From NCBI RefSeq assembly GCF_051594765.1, contig NZ_JBPPGJ010000011.1:158427-222426 (forward strand): a DNA stretch of 64,000 bases, written 5' to 3'. This stretch comes from Paenibacillus_AR sp051594765. Its GTDB lineage: Bacteria > Bacillota > Bacilli > Paenibacillales > NBRC-103111. A program made the translations under genes and the position numbers. Below, piece by piece: positions 40,820 through 50,052 of the stretch. The notes under the pieces were generated by a model that worked only from the letters and a program-made list of their open reading frames with translations, ran no database searches and was not told where the DNA came from. The number at the start of each line of letters is the position of its first letter. Positions within the stretch are counted from its first letter, which is position 1.

Positions 40820-42811
40820 CTACGCCTGCAGCGGCAGGGTGAACGAGAAGGTGGTGCCCCGCCCGTACACCGACTCGAAGCCGACCCGGCCGCCGTGCGC
40901 TTCGACGATATCCTTGATGATGGCCAGACCCAGGCCGGTGCCGCCGATTTTGCGTCGGTCGGTGTTATCCACGCGGTAGAACTTAGTGAACATATAGGGC
41001 TTGGCCTCGTCCGGTATGCCCAGTCCGTAGTCCTGAACCTCCACCACCGCCTCGCCGGAGGACAGCCGGACCCGCAGGTCGATGCGGTCTGCTCCGGGCG
41101 AGTACTTCACCGCATTGCTGATGAGGTTGTGCAGCACCTGGCGGAGACGGTCCGCATCGGCCCGCACCGGGCAGCTCTCCGCCGGCAGGGAGAGCCGAAG
41201 CTCCTGCGGCTGCCGGCCGCTCCACTGCTGGAGAGTCTCCGCCACGTGCTCCTTCAGCTCCAGCTCCTCAAACCGGTACTCCTGCTTGCCCGCCTCCATC
41301 CGCTGAAGATCCAGGAAGTCGTCCAGCAGATCGGACAGCCTGGAGGCCTCCTTCAATACGGTCCCCAGGTACTTCCTCCCCTTGTCGGGGGCCACCTCAC
41401 GGCTCAGCAGCAGCTCCACGAACCCCCGGATGCTGGTAAGCGGCGTCCGCAGCTCATGGGAGACGATGCTGACGAACTCGATCTTGCGCTCGTTCATCTC
41501 CTCCTCTTGGGTCCGGTCGGTGATGACAATGAGCCGGTCCCCCCAGGCGACCTCGTTCAGCTCCCCCACCTGTACGGCATAAAATTCCAGATGGCGGTTC
41601 TCGCCACCGGCCGCTAGCGCCGCCCGCTCGTGAATCTCCTGTGCCTCGCCGCTCCAGAGACGGTCCAGCGACGCCAGAAGCCGCTCCGCCTGTACCAGCC
41701 GGGGCTCCAGCTTCCGGAACCATTCCCGGAAGTGCTGCCCGACCCGGGCACTCTCCCCGACGATGGCCTCGCAGCGGGAATTGACGAACAGGATGGTGCC
41801 TTCGGCATCGCACATCATCATGCCTTCGCGCGTGGATTCCAGCAAGCTGTGGATATGCTCCTGGTCCTGCCTCATCTTATGATTCAGGGCGGCCAGCCGG
41901 TCGGACTTCCGCCTGTGGTCTTCGTAGAGCTGTTGGCTCCGGTAATACAGCGCCTTTAATTCCAGCAGCATCTTGCTCATCACCAGCCCGGCGGAGACCA
42001 CGCTGAGCAGCCTCGCCATATACCAGCCCGCACTGTACCGGGTACCCGAGAACAGCGTCAAGGTTACGTCCATGAAAAAGGCAAACGACGCTGCGGTCAG
42101 CCACAGCGTCAGGACGGATCTTCCCTTCAGCTGCAGCAGAAGGGCCAGACAGGCGGCCAAATTGATGGCCCATACGACGGGTCCGACGCCGGAGGTGATC
42201 AGGATCCGGTAATTGCCCTTCTGAATGATGGTCGGGAGAACGTCATTGCCCCAGATCGCGGCCAGCGCCGCTGCGGCAACGCAAGCGACTGCGCCCAGGG
42301 GAACGAGCCACATGAGCCTGGCCGCGCTCCGGGGCGAAACGCTTCTCCCCGCATAACGCTCCGCCAGGACGTAGCCCAGCAGGAGGAGCGGAAAGCCCCC
42401 GTGCCAGAATACCCACAGCCAGACCGCCGACTGGCTTCCGGCTCCCAGCAGTCCGGTGTCGGAGAACACTCCGGGAAACGTCAGGATATGCGGAACCGTG
42501 ATCAAAGCGGCGTACAGATAAGCTCCGGCCAGAATCACCTGCGGAAACCGCCGGCTGACCTGAAACTCGCTCAGCAGCAGGAAGACGGTGCACAGATCCA
42601 GGACCATGATTACGGCGATGAACATGGGCAGGAAGGCCGGGACCGTCGGCAGGAGATGCTTCCCGGCAGGGAGGGTCGCCGCTGCGGCAGCCAAGACGGC
42701 CGCCGCAATGCCCCACGCCGCCAGTCGCTCCCGCTTGGAAGGAGTTCGGTTATGGATATGGACCGGCATCCGCATCTCTTCTGCAGACGGAACGGTTATC
42801 TGTGGTGTCAT
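40820..42811 (-). CDS. MASE4-PAS histidine kinase
   Basis: 663 residues. N-terminal MASE4-like sensor of about eight membrane segments (LTFPGVFSDTGLLGAGSQSA, VWLWVFWHGGFPLLLLGY), a PAS domain (EGMMMCDAEGTILFVNSRCE), HisKA with the phosphorylated His452 in VSHELRTPLTSI, then HATPase_c with NAVKYSPG, DYGLGIPDE and GGTGLGLAI. AAGGAGA precedes the ATG at 42811. No response regulator gene is adjacent, so it is an orphan kinase. It may share a transcript with the protein at 42886. Confidence 0.9.
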   Translation of the reverse strand: MTPQITVPSAEEMRMPVHIHNRTPSKRERLAAWGIAAAVLAAAAATLPAGKHLLPTVPAFLPMFIAVIMVLDLCTVFLLLSEFQVSRRFPQVILAGAYLYAALITVPHILTFPGVFSDTGLLGAGSQSAVWLWVFWHGGFPLLLLGYVLAERYAGRSVSPRSAARLMWLVPLGAVACVAAAALAAIWGNDVLPTIIQKGNYRILITSGVGPVVWAINLAACLALLLQLKGRSVLTLWLTAASFAFFMDVTLTLFSGTRYSAGWYMARLLSVVSAGLVMSKMLLELKALYYRSQQLYEDHRRKSDRLAALNHKMRQDQEHIHSLLESTREGMMMCDAEGTILFVNSRCEAIVGESARVGQHFREWFRKLEPRLVQAERLLASLDRLWSGEAQEIHERAALAAGGENRHLEFYAVQVGELNEVAWGDRLIVITDRTQEEEMNERKIEFVSIVSHELRTPLTSIRGFVELLLSREVAPDKGRKYLGTVLKEASRLSDLLDDFLDLQRMEAGKQEYRFEELELKEHVAETLQQWSGRQPQELRLSLPAESCPVRADADRLRQVLHNLISNAVKYSPGADRIDLRVRLSSGEAVVEVQDYGLGIPDEAKPYMFTKFYRVDNTDRRKIGGTGLGLAIIKDIVEAHGGRVGFESVYGRGTTFSFTLPLQA

Positions 42812-42885
42812 AGGGTGGATTCTCCTTGGCGGTACCCGTCCTGCGGAAGGGAATTCCGGCATTATACCATCAAGGATAGCCGTTC

Positions 42886-43497
42886 TTAGCGGATCACGCA
42901 ACGGGTATCCGCAGGTTCCTCCGTGAGCCAGCCGATCCGATCGTCCGCAGCAGAGACCAACGGGTCTCCGATGTCATCGGCGCGGCCCATCGCCGCATAA
43001 ATGCCGCTGCCGGGGATGCCATAAGCCCGCACGCCGCCACTGCTCACCCGGCCCTCCATGCGGCCCCAGACGTCCTGCTCGGCCTCGTAGCGGTACAGCT
43101 CCCAACCCTCCGGTTCCCCGTCCGGACCTCCGAATTCTACGGTCAGCGCCTGGCCGTCCGACAGCCCGAGTGGGAAGGTCCTGCCGCAGACAATGGCTTC
43201 CATATCCACCCGTATGGCTTCCGACCCGAGGGTTACGCCTCCGCCCTGCCGGACGGCTGTCCAAGCCTCGACGGCAGGACCCCCCTCCGGCCTAGACACC
43301 GCCAGCCGGATCTCCGTATCCTCCGGCCATATGGCCGTCCCCTCCATTCCAATGGGATCCAGCACCAGCCGTATAGAACCTGCATCCAGCCTGAGCTTCA
43401 CTCCGGCTCCCATCATCTGCCGCAGCGCCTGAACCGGGAACTGCAGCACCATTTCTTTCGCTTGCTTCATCACCTGAATCATCTCCCCATCTTGCAT
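42886..43497 (-). CDS. Cytoplasmic-looking protein resembling an S-layer-protein terminal domain
   Basis: 203 residues. No signal peptide. Beta-rich, with WGRMEGRVSSGGVRAYGIPG and a final GIYAAMG that resemble the surface-protein domain ending ...FSKYAVM found at the end of many Paenibacillus SLH proteins. An intracellular stand-alone copy is odd. The start is uncertain: ATGs at 43497, 43482 and 43470 are possible and none has a clean ribosome site. The kinase gene begins 75 bp downstream, so a sensory partnership is possible but unproven. Confidence 0.5.
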   Translation of the reverse strand: MQDGEMIQVMKQAKEMVLQFPVQALRQMMGAGVKLRLDAGSIRLVLDPIGMEGTAIWPEDTEIRLAVSRPEGGPAVEAWTAVRQGGGVTLGSEAIRVDMEAIVCGRTFPLGLSDGQALTVEFGGPDGEPEGWELYRYEAEQDVWGRMEGRVSSGGVRAYGIPGSGIYAAMGRADDIGDPLVSAADDRIGWLTEEPADTRCVIR

Positions 43498-43565
43498 TCG
43501 TCATTTCCGGTTATGCCGAACCGTTCATATGATGGTCATTCTAGCTGATTATTTAGAATCATTTC

Positions 43566-43583
43566 AGTGTGGTGCACCACACT
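43566..43583. promoter_or_regulatory. Perfect 18-bp palindrome between divergent genes
   Basis: AGTGTGGTGCACCACACT, perfect dyad. In the 130 bases to its right ATGAC or its complement occurs at least five times. Likely operator(s) for the GH44 gene or for the minus-strand gene at 42886; regulator unknown. Confidence 0.6.
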
Positions 43584-43761
43584 TTCAAGATTTTGCCAGA
43601 CATGACCTGCCGGTATTCCCAGTCATATCCACATGACCAAATATGACTCGAATCATGACAGCCCGTCACTAGCCGACCCGGTTCACGGATCTTATCATGG
43701 GGGAAAGACGTCAAAATGGCGCCTTATCCCAATAGACCTGGACCAAAAGGAGAGATGAAAC

Positions 43762-46700
43762 ATGAGATCGTCATCCGTGCGCCCTTCCTTCCGTTCAACA
43801 TGGGCTCTGTCCATGTCGTTCGTCCTGGCCGCCGGCCTCTGGGCCGTACCGCCTAAGGAAGCTTACGGGGAAACGGTGCAGCCGCTCGCAGTCTATGCGG
43901 ACGGACTGTCACCCGAATTCGTCAACTACGGCTGGGCCGACATGGACCTGGCCCAGAGCGGGACGGTGCACAGCGGCACCTCCGCCGTCCGTCTGAATCC
44001 CGACGGAGACACCGCCTTGTACTTCTACAAGGACCGCATCATGAATGCCGACGACTATCAAAGCCTGGACTTCTGGGTGCACGGCGGTGCTTCCGGCGGA
44101 CAGAAGCTGAAGCTGGTGTTCTCCCTGGGCGGCGAGCCTGTGGGAGAAACCATGATCGGCGCCGGCCCATCTGACCGGATCCTAGGAGGCTCCTGGTCCC
44201 ACCGCTCGGTCCCGCTCCGCCAGCTGGGCGTGAACGGGATTATCGACGGCATCTGGATCTGGGGAGAAGGCGATCAGGCCGATGTCTACCTCGATGATAT
44301 GGTGTTCGTCCCCGGATCCGGCGGTTCCCCTACCCCCACCCCTACACCTACGCAGTCGCCCACACCTACACCTACACCGACCTCCTCCCAGACGCCTTCA
44401 CCCACCCCCACCTCCTCCCCGGGAGGCGGCACGCCTTCTCCCGGACAAAATCCGGTGACGGGGATCGCTTTTGCAGAGAGGAGCTTGGCTCTGAAGACCG
44501 GCACCAACAAAGGCGTGAGCCTGCACACCGTCACCTCCAACGGCACGAGCGCGCCGATACCGGCGGACCTGGCAGCCTGGAGCTCCGATGACGAGACGGT
44601 GGCCCGGGTACAGGGCGGGCTGGTGCAGGGCATGGCCGCAGGCAGCACCGTCATCCGCGCAGTCTACGGCGGCTTCAGCGCCTCCCTGCCGGTGACCGTC
44701 ACGGCTCCGGCTCCGGGTCTGCCGATCGAGCCGGTGAACGGCTTCTACCTGTATGACGAGGCTCTGGGCTCCCATATCGCCGATTACAGCTGGGCGGACC
44801 ACACCCTCTCCGAGGTCGGCACCGTCCATACGGGCGCAGCCTCCATCCGCCTGACCCCCGACGGGGATAAGGCGCTGTATCTGTACAGCGGGAGCCCGCT
44901 GACCGCGCGGGAGTACGAGAAGCTGCGCCTGTGGGTGAACGGCGGCGAAGCAGGCGGACAGCAGCTGAAGCTGGTCTTCACGGCCGGCGGACAGCCGGTG
45001 AAGACGCTGGATCTGGATGCTCTCGCAGCAGGCGGCGACGGCGGCCTGAAGGCCGGCGAGTGGAGCGCCGTGGAGCTGGCGCTGGCGGAGCTGGAGCTGC
45101 CGGGCGGCCTGTTCGACGGTTTGATGATCGCAGGAGCCGTCGACGGGATGCAGCCTCCGGTCTACCTCGACGACTTGGCCATGATCAAGAAATCGGTCGA
45201 GTCCGCACGCATTCTGGAGCTTCGCATGGATAAGCACGGGCTCCTTCTACTGCCGGGCGAAGCGCAGCAGCTGAAGGCCGAGGCATTCCTGAGCACCGGC
45301 GACACGGCGGACGTTTCCGGCAAGGCGGCATGGACCACGGACCGGCCGGATCTGATCAGGCTCTCCCCGGACGGCGGCCTGACGGCTTTGGCCGAAGGCA
45401 TCGCCCGCATCGACGCCGGGTACAAGGGTCTGACGGCGACGGCTTTCGTACAGGTGGCCTCCGTTACGGCGGAGCCGGTCTACCGGGATGGGCTGGCCGG
45501 CGGCTTCCGGGATCTGAGCTGGCATGACAAGGATCTGGCCAACCGTGAGCAGGCCCATGAAGGAAGCCTCTCCATCAAGTTCGAGCCGGACGGCTGGGAC
45601 GGCGTATGGCTGGATTCCGATACCGTCCGCAAGATCGAAGAGTATTACGGGCTGGAGTTCTGGATCCACGGCGGCTCCGCCGGCGCCCAGCAGCTGCTCG
45701 TCCATCTCTATGACGGCGACACGAATATCGGCAATGTGGATCTGCAGCGCTATCTGCCCGAGAGCGGGCTCCCCGCAGGGCAATGGACCCGCGTGCGGGT
45801 CAATATGGCCGACATGGAGCTGTCGGAGGGGGATTTTGACGGGATGATCTTCCAGGCCGGCACGGACCGAGACCAGGGAGCGGTGTACATCGACGAGATC
45901 TCGTTCCTCCGCAACAACAACCCGGGACAGCTGCCGGAGCCCGAGCTTCCGGGCGTGGAGGTGAACGTCGACACCGGCGCCAACCGCCGAGCCATCAATC
46001 CCGATATTTACGGCATCAATTTCGACGACAACCACCCGACCGAATCCACCCTGGAATTCCCGGTTCAGCGCTGGGGCGGCAACAACACCACCCGGTACAA
46101 CTGGGAGCTGGACGTGGCCAACCGTGCCTCCGATTGGTACTTCATCAATTATCCTTATGACAACGAGCACCCGGAGCAGCTGCCGAACGGCTCCACCTCC
46201 GACCGTTTCATCGACGACACCATCGCCCGCAACGGCAAGGTGCTGCTGACCGTTCCCACCATCGGCTGGACGCCGAAGGACCGGACCCTCTCCTACGGCT
46301 TCTCCCGGGCCAAGTACGGAGCGCAGCAGGAATACGCCTATGAGCTTCCCGATGCCGGCAACGGCGTGCTGCCGAACGGCGAATGGATGACGGGCAATGA
46401 TCCTAGGGATACCTCCAAGCCTATCGGCCCCGATTTCGTCACCCGGTGGATGGACCATATCGCCGGACGCACGGGCGACAAGGTGAACTATTACGCGCTG
46501 GACAATGAACCCGAGATCTGGCATGTGACCCACCGCGACGTCCATCCGCAGGCTCCGACCTACGACGAGATCTGGGGCTTTACCGAGAAGTACGGCTCCG
46601 CCATCAAGCAAAAGGATCCGGACGCCCAGATCTTCGGCCCCACCTCCTGGGGATGGTGCGCCTACTTCTATTCGTCCGCCGACAACTGCGCCGAAGGGCC

Positions 46701-47463
46701 GGACCGCTCCGCCCACGGCAACACCCCGTTCCTGCAGTGGTACCTGGAGCAGGTCAAGGCCCATCAGCAGGAGACCGGCGTCCGCCTGGTCGACTACCTG
46801 GACGTTCACTACTATTCCCAGGAGCAGTCCGTTCCGTCCTTCGAGGAAGGTCCGTACGCCGCCAAACGCCGGTTCCAGGCGCTGAAGGCGCTGTATGATC
46901 CGAACTTCGTGGATGACTCCTGGATCCAGGAGCCGATCCGTCTCATTCCCCGCATGAAGGAGATGATCGCGGACACCCTGCCCGACATGAAGCTGGCCAT
47001 CTCCGAATACAACTTCGGCAACGGCGACGGCATCACCGCCGGCCTGGCCCAGGCGGAGGCGCTGGCCATCTTCGGCCGGGAGGGCGTGGACCTGGCCACC
47101 CGCTTCGGCACGCTGCCCGCCAATTCTCCACTGGAGGATGCCTTCAAGCTGTACTTGAACTATGACGGCCAAGGCTCCAAGATCGAGGGCACCAGCGTCA
47201 AAGCATCCACCTCCAACAGGGACGCGGTAGGCGCCTACGCCATCGACGGCACCGACGGCAAGCTCTACGTGCTGCTGTTCAATAAGGACACCGTGTCCCG
47301 CGAGGCTCATGTGGCCACGGGTGAGAACGGCTCTGAAGCCGCTCTCTACCGGTTTAATGCCAACTCCCGCCTGTCCGCAGCCGGCGCCGCTCGGAGCGAT
47401 GCCAACGGACAGCTGAGCCTGAAGCTTCCCCCCCGCTCCGCCACGCTTGTGGTTCTCCCCTAA
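43762..47463 (+). CDS. Secreted multidomain GH44 endo-glycanase
   Basis: 1233 residues. Signal peptide (about 1-36). Three copies of a carbohydrate-binding-like beta-sandwich (about 44-185, 326-476, 573-720; each with the pattern F..Y.WAD.DL...G.VH.G..S.R..PDGD.ALY), separated by a Pro/Thr linker (about 187-230) and two Ig-like domains (about 230-320 and 482-567). The catalytic GH44 domain (about 732-1233) has Glu916 in ALDNEPEIWHVTHRD (acid/base) and Glu1082 in AISEYNFG (nucleophile). GH44 enzymes cut xyloglucan and beta-1,4-glucans. No SLH or sortase anchor, so released. AAGGAGAG precedes the ATG. Confidence 0.93.
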   Translation: MRSSSVRPSFRSTWALSMSFVLAAGLWAVPPKEAYGETVQPLAVYADGLSPEFVNYGWADMDLAQSGTVHSGTSAVRLNPDGDTALYFYKDRIMNADDYQSLDFWVHGGASGGQKLKLVFSLGGEPVGETMIGAGPSDRILGGSWSHRSVPLRQLGVNGIIDGIWIWGEGDQADVYLDDMVFVPGSGGSPTPTPTPTQSPTPTPTPTSSQTPSPTPTSSPGGGTPSPGQNPVTGIAFAERSLALKTGTNKGVSLHTVTSNGTSAPIPADLAAWSSDDETVARVQGGLVQGMAAGSTVIRAVYGGFSASLPVTVTAPAPGLPIEPVNGFYLYDEALGSHIADYSWADHTLSEVGTVHTGAASIRLTPDGDKALYLYSGSPLTAREYEKLRLWVNGGEAGGQQLKLVFTAGGQPVKTLDLDALAAGGDGGLKAGEWSAVELALAELELPGGLFDGLMIAGAVDGMQPPVYLDDLAMIKKSVESARILELRMDKHGLLLLPGEAQQLKAEAFLSTGDTADVSGKAAWTTDRPDLIRLSPDGGLTALAEGIARIDAGYKGLTATAFVQVASVTAEPVYRDGLAGGFRDLSWHDKDLANREQAHEGSLSIKFEPDGWDGVWLDSDTVRKIEEYYGLEFWIHGGSAGAQQLLVHLYDGDTNIGNVDLQRYLPESGLPAGQWTRVRVNMADMELSEGDFDGMIFQAGTDRDQGAVYIDEISFLRNNNPGQLPEPELPGVEVNVDTGANRRAINPDIYGINFDDNHPTESTLEFPVQRWGGNNTTRYNWELDVANRASDWYFINYPYDNEHPEQLPNGSTSDRFIDDTIARNGKVLLTVPTIGWTPKDRTLSYGFSRAKYGAQQEYAYELPDAGNGVLPNGEWMTGNDPRDTSKPIGPDFVTRWMDHIAGRTGDKVNYYALDNEPEIWHVTHRDVHPQAPTYDEIWGFTEKYGSAIKQKDPDAQIFGPTSWGWCAYFYSSADNCAEGPDRSAHGNTPFLQWYLEQVKAHQQETGVRLVDYLDVHYYSQEQSVPSFEEGPYAAKRRFQALKALYDPNFVDDSWIQEPIRLIPRMKEMIADTLPDMKLAISEYNFGNGDGITAGLAQAEALAIFGREGVDLATRFGTLPANSPLEDAFKLYLNYDGQGSKIEGTSVKASTSNRDAVGAYAIDGTDGKLYVLLFNKDTVSREAHVATGENGSEAALYRFNANSRLSAAGAARSDANGQLSLKLPPRSATLVVLP

Positions 47464-47469
47464 ATCCTC

Positions 47470-47498
47470 TTGACGGGATCCCATTCCCGATGTATGAT
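47470..47498 (+). promoter_or_regulatory. Promoter immediately before a terminator
   Basis: TTGACG (47470-47475), 17-base spacer, TATGAT (47493-47498). It starts 6 bases after the GH44 stop and points into the terminator at 47528. Confidence 0.6.
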
Positions 47499-47527
47499 GA
47501 GTTCACGAACATATGATCGCAACGGGA

Positions 47528-47577
47528 AGCACCCGTAAGAAAGGCCTCACGGCCTTTTCTTACGGGTGCTTTTTTTC
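47528..47577 (+). terminator. Strong terminator (GH44 end or attenuator)
   Basis: AGCACCCGTAAGAAAGGCC pairs with GGCCTTTTCTTACGGGTGCT (one bulge), loop TCAC, then seven T. It can end the GH44 message and also any transcript from the promoter at 47470, giving an RNA of about 70 bases. Confidence 0.9.
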
Positions 47578-47616
47578 GTTCGCCGATCCACATTTACGTT
47601 AAGGGAGAGGATCCAT

Positions 47617-48465
47617 ATGATGAGCTTGATCTGGAACCGTTTGCCGAGCAAGGTGCTTGTATGCTGGATGGCCGCAGCCATCCTACTGCCCGTACTGATG
47701 CTTCCGGCTTCGGCGTGGGCCGCGTCCGCGGCGGAATTCAGCCCCGCTCTGCGGACGGCCTACGATAAGGCCGTAACCGGCGCTTCCGCCTCGGTGGCGG
47801 GAGAGCTTCGCGCTCAGGATGAGCGCCTGCAGAGCCTGCGGGAGCAGGACCGGCAGCTGGACGGTGACATTGCCGCCATTCATACCGCCAATGCGGAGCT
47901 TCTGCTCTCCATCCAAGAGAAGGGCAAGGTGATCCACGCCGCCAAGCTGGCCGGCCTTCAGAAGGAGGCGGAGGAGGTCGAAGCCCGCTACAAGCAGCTC
48001 TATAACCTGCAGGGCTCCTTGAGCAAGCAGGCGGCTGCCGCCAAGAAGCTGAAGAACAAGGAGCTGAACAGCGCCCTTTCGTTCCAGCTGGATACGGTCA
48101 AGGCCGCCGTTGTGATCGCCCGGCAGTCCCGGGACGGGAAGAAGGAGCAGCTCTCCGACGCCAAAGCGGACCGGACCAAGAAGAGCAAGGAGCTGCGCGC
48201 GAAGCTGGTGGAAGCGGACAAGCTCAAGGTCCGCATCCAGTCTGCCAAGAGCGCTTCGGTTCAGACCGGCAAGCAGATCACCTCCGGGCTCTCCGTCCTC
48301 TCGTCTGCCGCCAAGAAGGGCGACGCCGGCCGGACCCTCGCCGCTGCATCCTCCTTGGCCACCTATTCCGCCAAGCTGGTGGACCAGAAGACGGCCGTCT
48401 ACGACCATGAGCAGAAGCTGCAAGCCATGCTGAAGCAGATCGAATCCTGGGTGACCGCCGACTAA
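47617..48465 (+). CDS. Secreted coiled-coil protein
   Basis: 282 residues. Signal peptide (about 1-35, ending SAWAASA). The mature part is almost wholly alpha-helical and charged, with heptad-like Lys/Glu/Ala/Leu patterns (LRAQDERLQSLREQDRQLDG, KKLKNKELNSALSFQLDTVK). No enzymatic motif or anchor. GGGAGAGG precedes tandem ATGs at 47617 and 47620. It follows a promoter-terminator pair. Possibly a spacer or wall-associated protein; function unknown. Confidence 0.75.
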   Translation: MMSLIWNRLPSKVLVCWMAAAILLPVLMLPASAWAASAAEFSPALRTAYDKAVTGASASVAGELRAQDERLQSLREQDRQLDGDIAAIHTANAELLLSIQEKGKVIHAAKLAGLQKEAEEVEARYKQLYNLQGSLSKQAAAAKKLKNKELNSALSFQLDTVKAAVVIARQSRDGKKEQLSDAKADRTKKSKELRAKLVEADKLKVRIQSAKSASVQTGKQITSGLSVLSSAAKKGDAGRTLAAASSLATYSAKLVDQKTAVYDHEQKLQAMLKQIESWVTAD

Positions 48466-48488
48466 TTGCTTCCCGTTCTATGCCGCCG

Positions 48489-49436
48489 CTACACGCCTTC
48501 CGGGAACAGTGCATCCAGCGCGGGGCAGGGCAGCTTCTCCAGGAAATCCGCCAACGCAGCCGGCTTATGGGTATAGATGTCCTTCAAGGAGGTCCCTTGG
48601 TAGATGTTGCCGATGACCACCGGGTGGCACAGTTCACAGATCAGGATATCTCCGTTGCCGTGGAGGTGAAGCTGCTTCTTGCCGTCTACACAGTGGGAGA
48701 AGAAGACGCCGGGCAGCTCCGGCAGCCCCAGCTGCTCCGCAAAGCGGTCCATGCAGGTCAGGAACAGGGTCGTGTCCTCCCGCTTGGCGGCCAAGAGCTC
48801 AGTCATGGCCTTCTTCAGATCCTCCCGGGCGGAGATGGCGTTCCAGCCGGTGTGATCCATCACGATGCTGTTCTGTATCTCGTGTGTCCTCACGCCGAGG
48901 GCGTAGACGCTCTCGCTGATCTCCTTCATGCGGTACTGGGTCTCCCGGAAGAGCAGCGTCTCGAGGACCGTATCGATCCCGGCTTCCACGCACAGGCGGA
49001 TATTCTCCAGAATGGTTCCGTAGAGAGCGGCAGGCAGACCGTAGTAGGCGGCGAACTCCTCCGCCTTGGTAAAGTTGTAGGAGATGTGGATGTTCGATAC
49101 TCCGGCATCCCGCAGGTGGCGGATCCGGTCCGCATTCAGCAGGGTGGCGTTGGTATTCAGCTGGGTGGAGAGCCCGCGCTTCGAGCAGTAGTCCACCACC
49201 TGGAGGCAGTCCTCGAACTTCAGGGTCACCTCGCCGCCGGACAGCCGGACCCGCTTCAGCGAGGGCAGCTCCTCCAGCACCCGGATGATCTCCGCGCCGG
49301 ACAGGGATTGCCCGTCGTTGCGCCGGTACGCGCAGCAGTATTCACACTTGAAATTGCAATTGGAGGTCACGCCGACCTCGAGCCCTTCCAGCTCGTAGAT
49401 CTCCGGCTTGCTCCGCTCCAAAGCTTTGTAGGACAT
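48489..49436 (-). CDS. Radical SAM protein with Twitch/SPASM-like Cys-rich end
   Basis: 315 residues. CxxxCxxC cluster at Cys27, Cys31 and Cys34 (SNCNFKCEYC), GGE-like motif in VRLSGGEVTLKF, as in MoaA-type enzymes. The C-terminal part has more Cys (LTCMD, FSHCVDG, ILICELCH) followed by GNIYQ, fitting an extra iron-sulphur cluster. Substrate unknown; the enzyme could modify a peptide, but no obvious precursor with a leader was found nearby. The ATG at 49436 has GGGAGG upstream. On the minus strand a TATAAT lies at 49494-49489. Confidence 0.85.
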   Translation of the reverse strand: MSYKALERSKPEIYELEGLEVGVTSNCNFKCEYCCAYRRNDGQSLSGAEIIRVLEELPSLKRVRLSGGEVTLKFEDCLQVVDYCSKRGLSTQLNTNATLLNADRIRHLRDAGVSNIHISYNFTKAEEFAAYYGLPAALYGTILENIRLCVEAGIDTVLETLLFRETQYRMKEISESVYALGVRTHEIQNSIVMDHTGWNAISAREDLKKAMTELLAAKREDTTLFLTCMDRFAEQLGLPELPGVFFSHCVDGKKQLHLHGNGDILICELCHPVVIGNIYQGTSLKDIYTHKPAALADFLEKLPCPALDALFPEGV

Positions 49437-49579
49437 GGACAGGTTCCTCCCGAATTGACGTGATTGTACGAAGGTGCAAGACCCTGAGATTATACCGATT
49501 CCGCCCGTTCCGCGGTATGAGATTTGGCACAAGCAATCTTATTGTCGGCAGGAGAATCCCGAGCTGGGGGCGCACAAAT

Positions 49580-49616
49580 AAAAAACCTTCGCCCGGCTCA
49601 GGGCCGGACCAAGGTT
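49580..49616 (-). terminator. Terminator of the Spo0E-like gene
   Basis: On the minus strand AACCTT..CCGGC, loop, GCCGG..AAGGTT, then TTTTTAT. Separates the Spo0E-like gene from the radical SAM gene. Confidence 0.85.
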
Positions 49617-49667
49617 AGGATCGTAGTGGTTATGGAGCGGTAAGGAGTCTAATTTCCGGTGTCGGCT

Positions 49668-49832
49668 CTAGGATACTTCCCGGTATTGGGCCTTCATGGC
49701 GTTCACGATGTACAGGTCCAGCAGTTGGCTGCAAGCCACAACCTCCGGGTGAAGGAGGTTCATGAAGTGTTTCTCGGCCACCTGGATCAGCTGGCGCTTC
49801 AAGAATTCAATATTCTCATGATTCCGGTTCAT
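49668..49832 (-). CDS. Spo0E-like aspartyl-phosphate phosphatase (54 residues)
   Basis: Short two-helix protein starting MNRNHENIEFLKRQLIQVAE, with HPEVVACSQLLDLYIVNA carrying the Spo0E signature SQxLD. Family members dephosphorylate Spo0A~P and delay sporulation. The length and the Asp/Ser/Gln positions fit. GAGGGGGG lies 8 bases before the ATG, and a terminator follows at 49616-49580. Its presence supports a spore-forming host. A near-dyad CCAAAACATGTTTGG lies upstream at 49870-49884. Confidence 0.85.
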   Translation of the reverse strand: MNRNHENIEFLKRQLIQVAEKHFMNLLHPEVVACSQLLDLYIVNAMKAQYREVS

Positions 49833-50052
49833 GCGGATCCCCCCTCGCGACCTTATAGTCCTACTATATCCAAAACATGTTTGGGAAGTATTAGGAATTT
49901 GAAAGATTCCTATGAAGTTGCAGGAGATGGAGCCAATCCGCTCTGGTGACTTAAGAATACCGCCCCAATGACGAAGGTCACTACCAGGGTGACCCGCTGC
50001 TTTCGTAAGATAGAGACAAGAAAACGGACCATCCTTCAGGAGGAATGAAACG

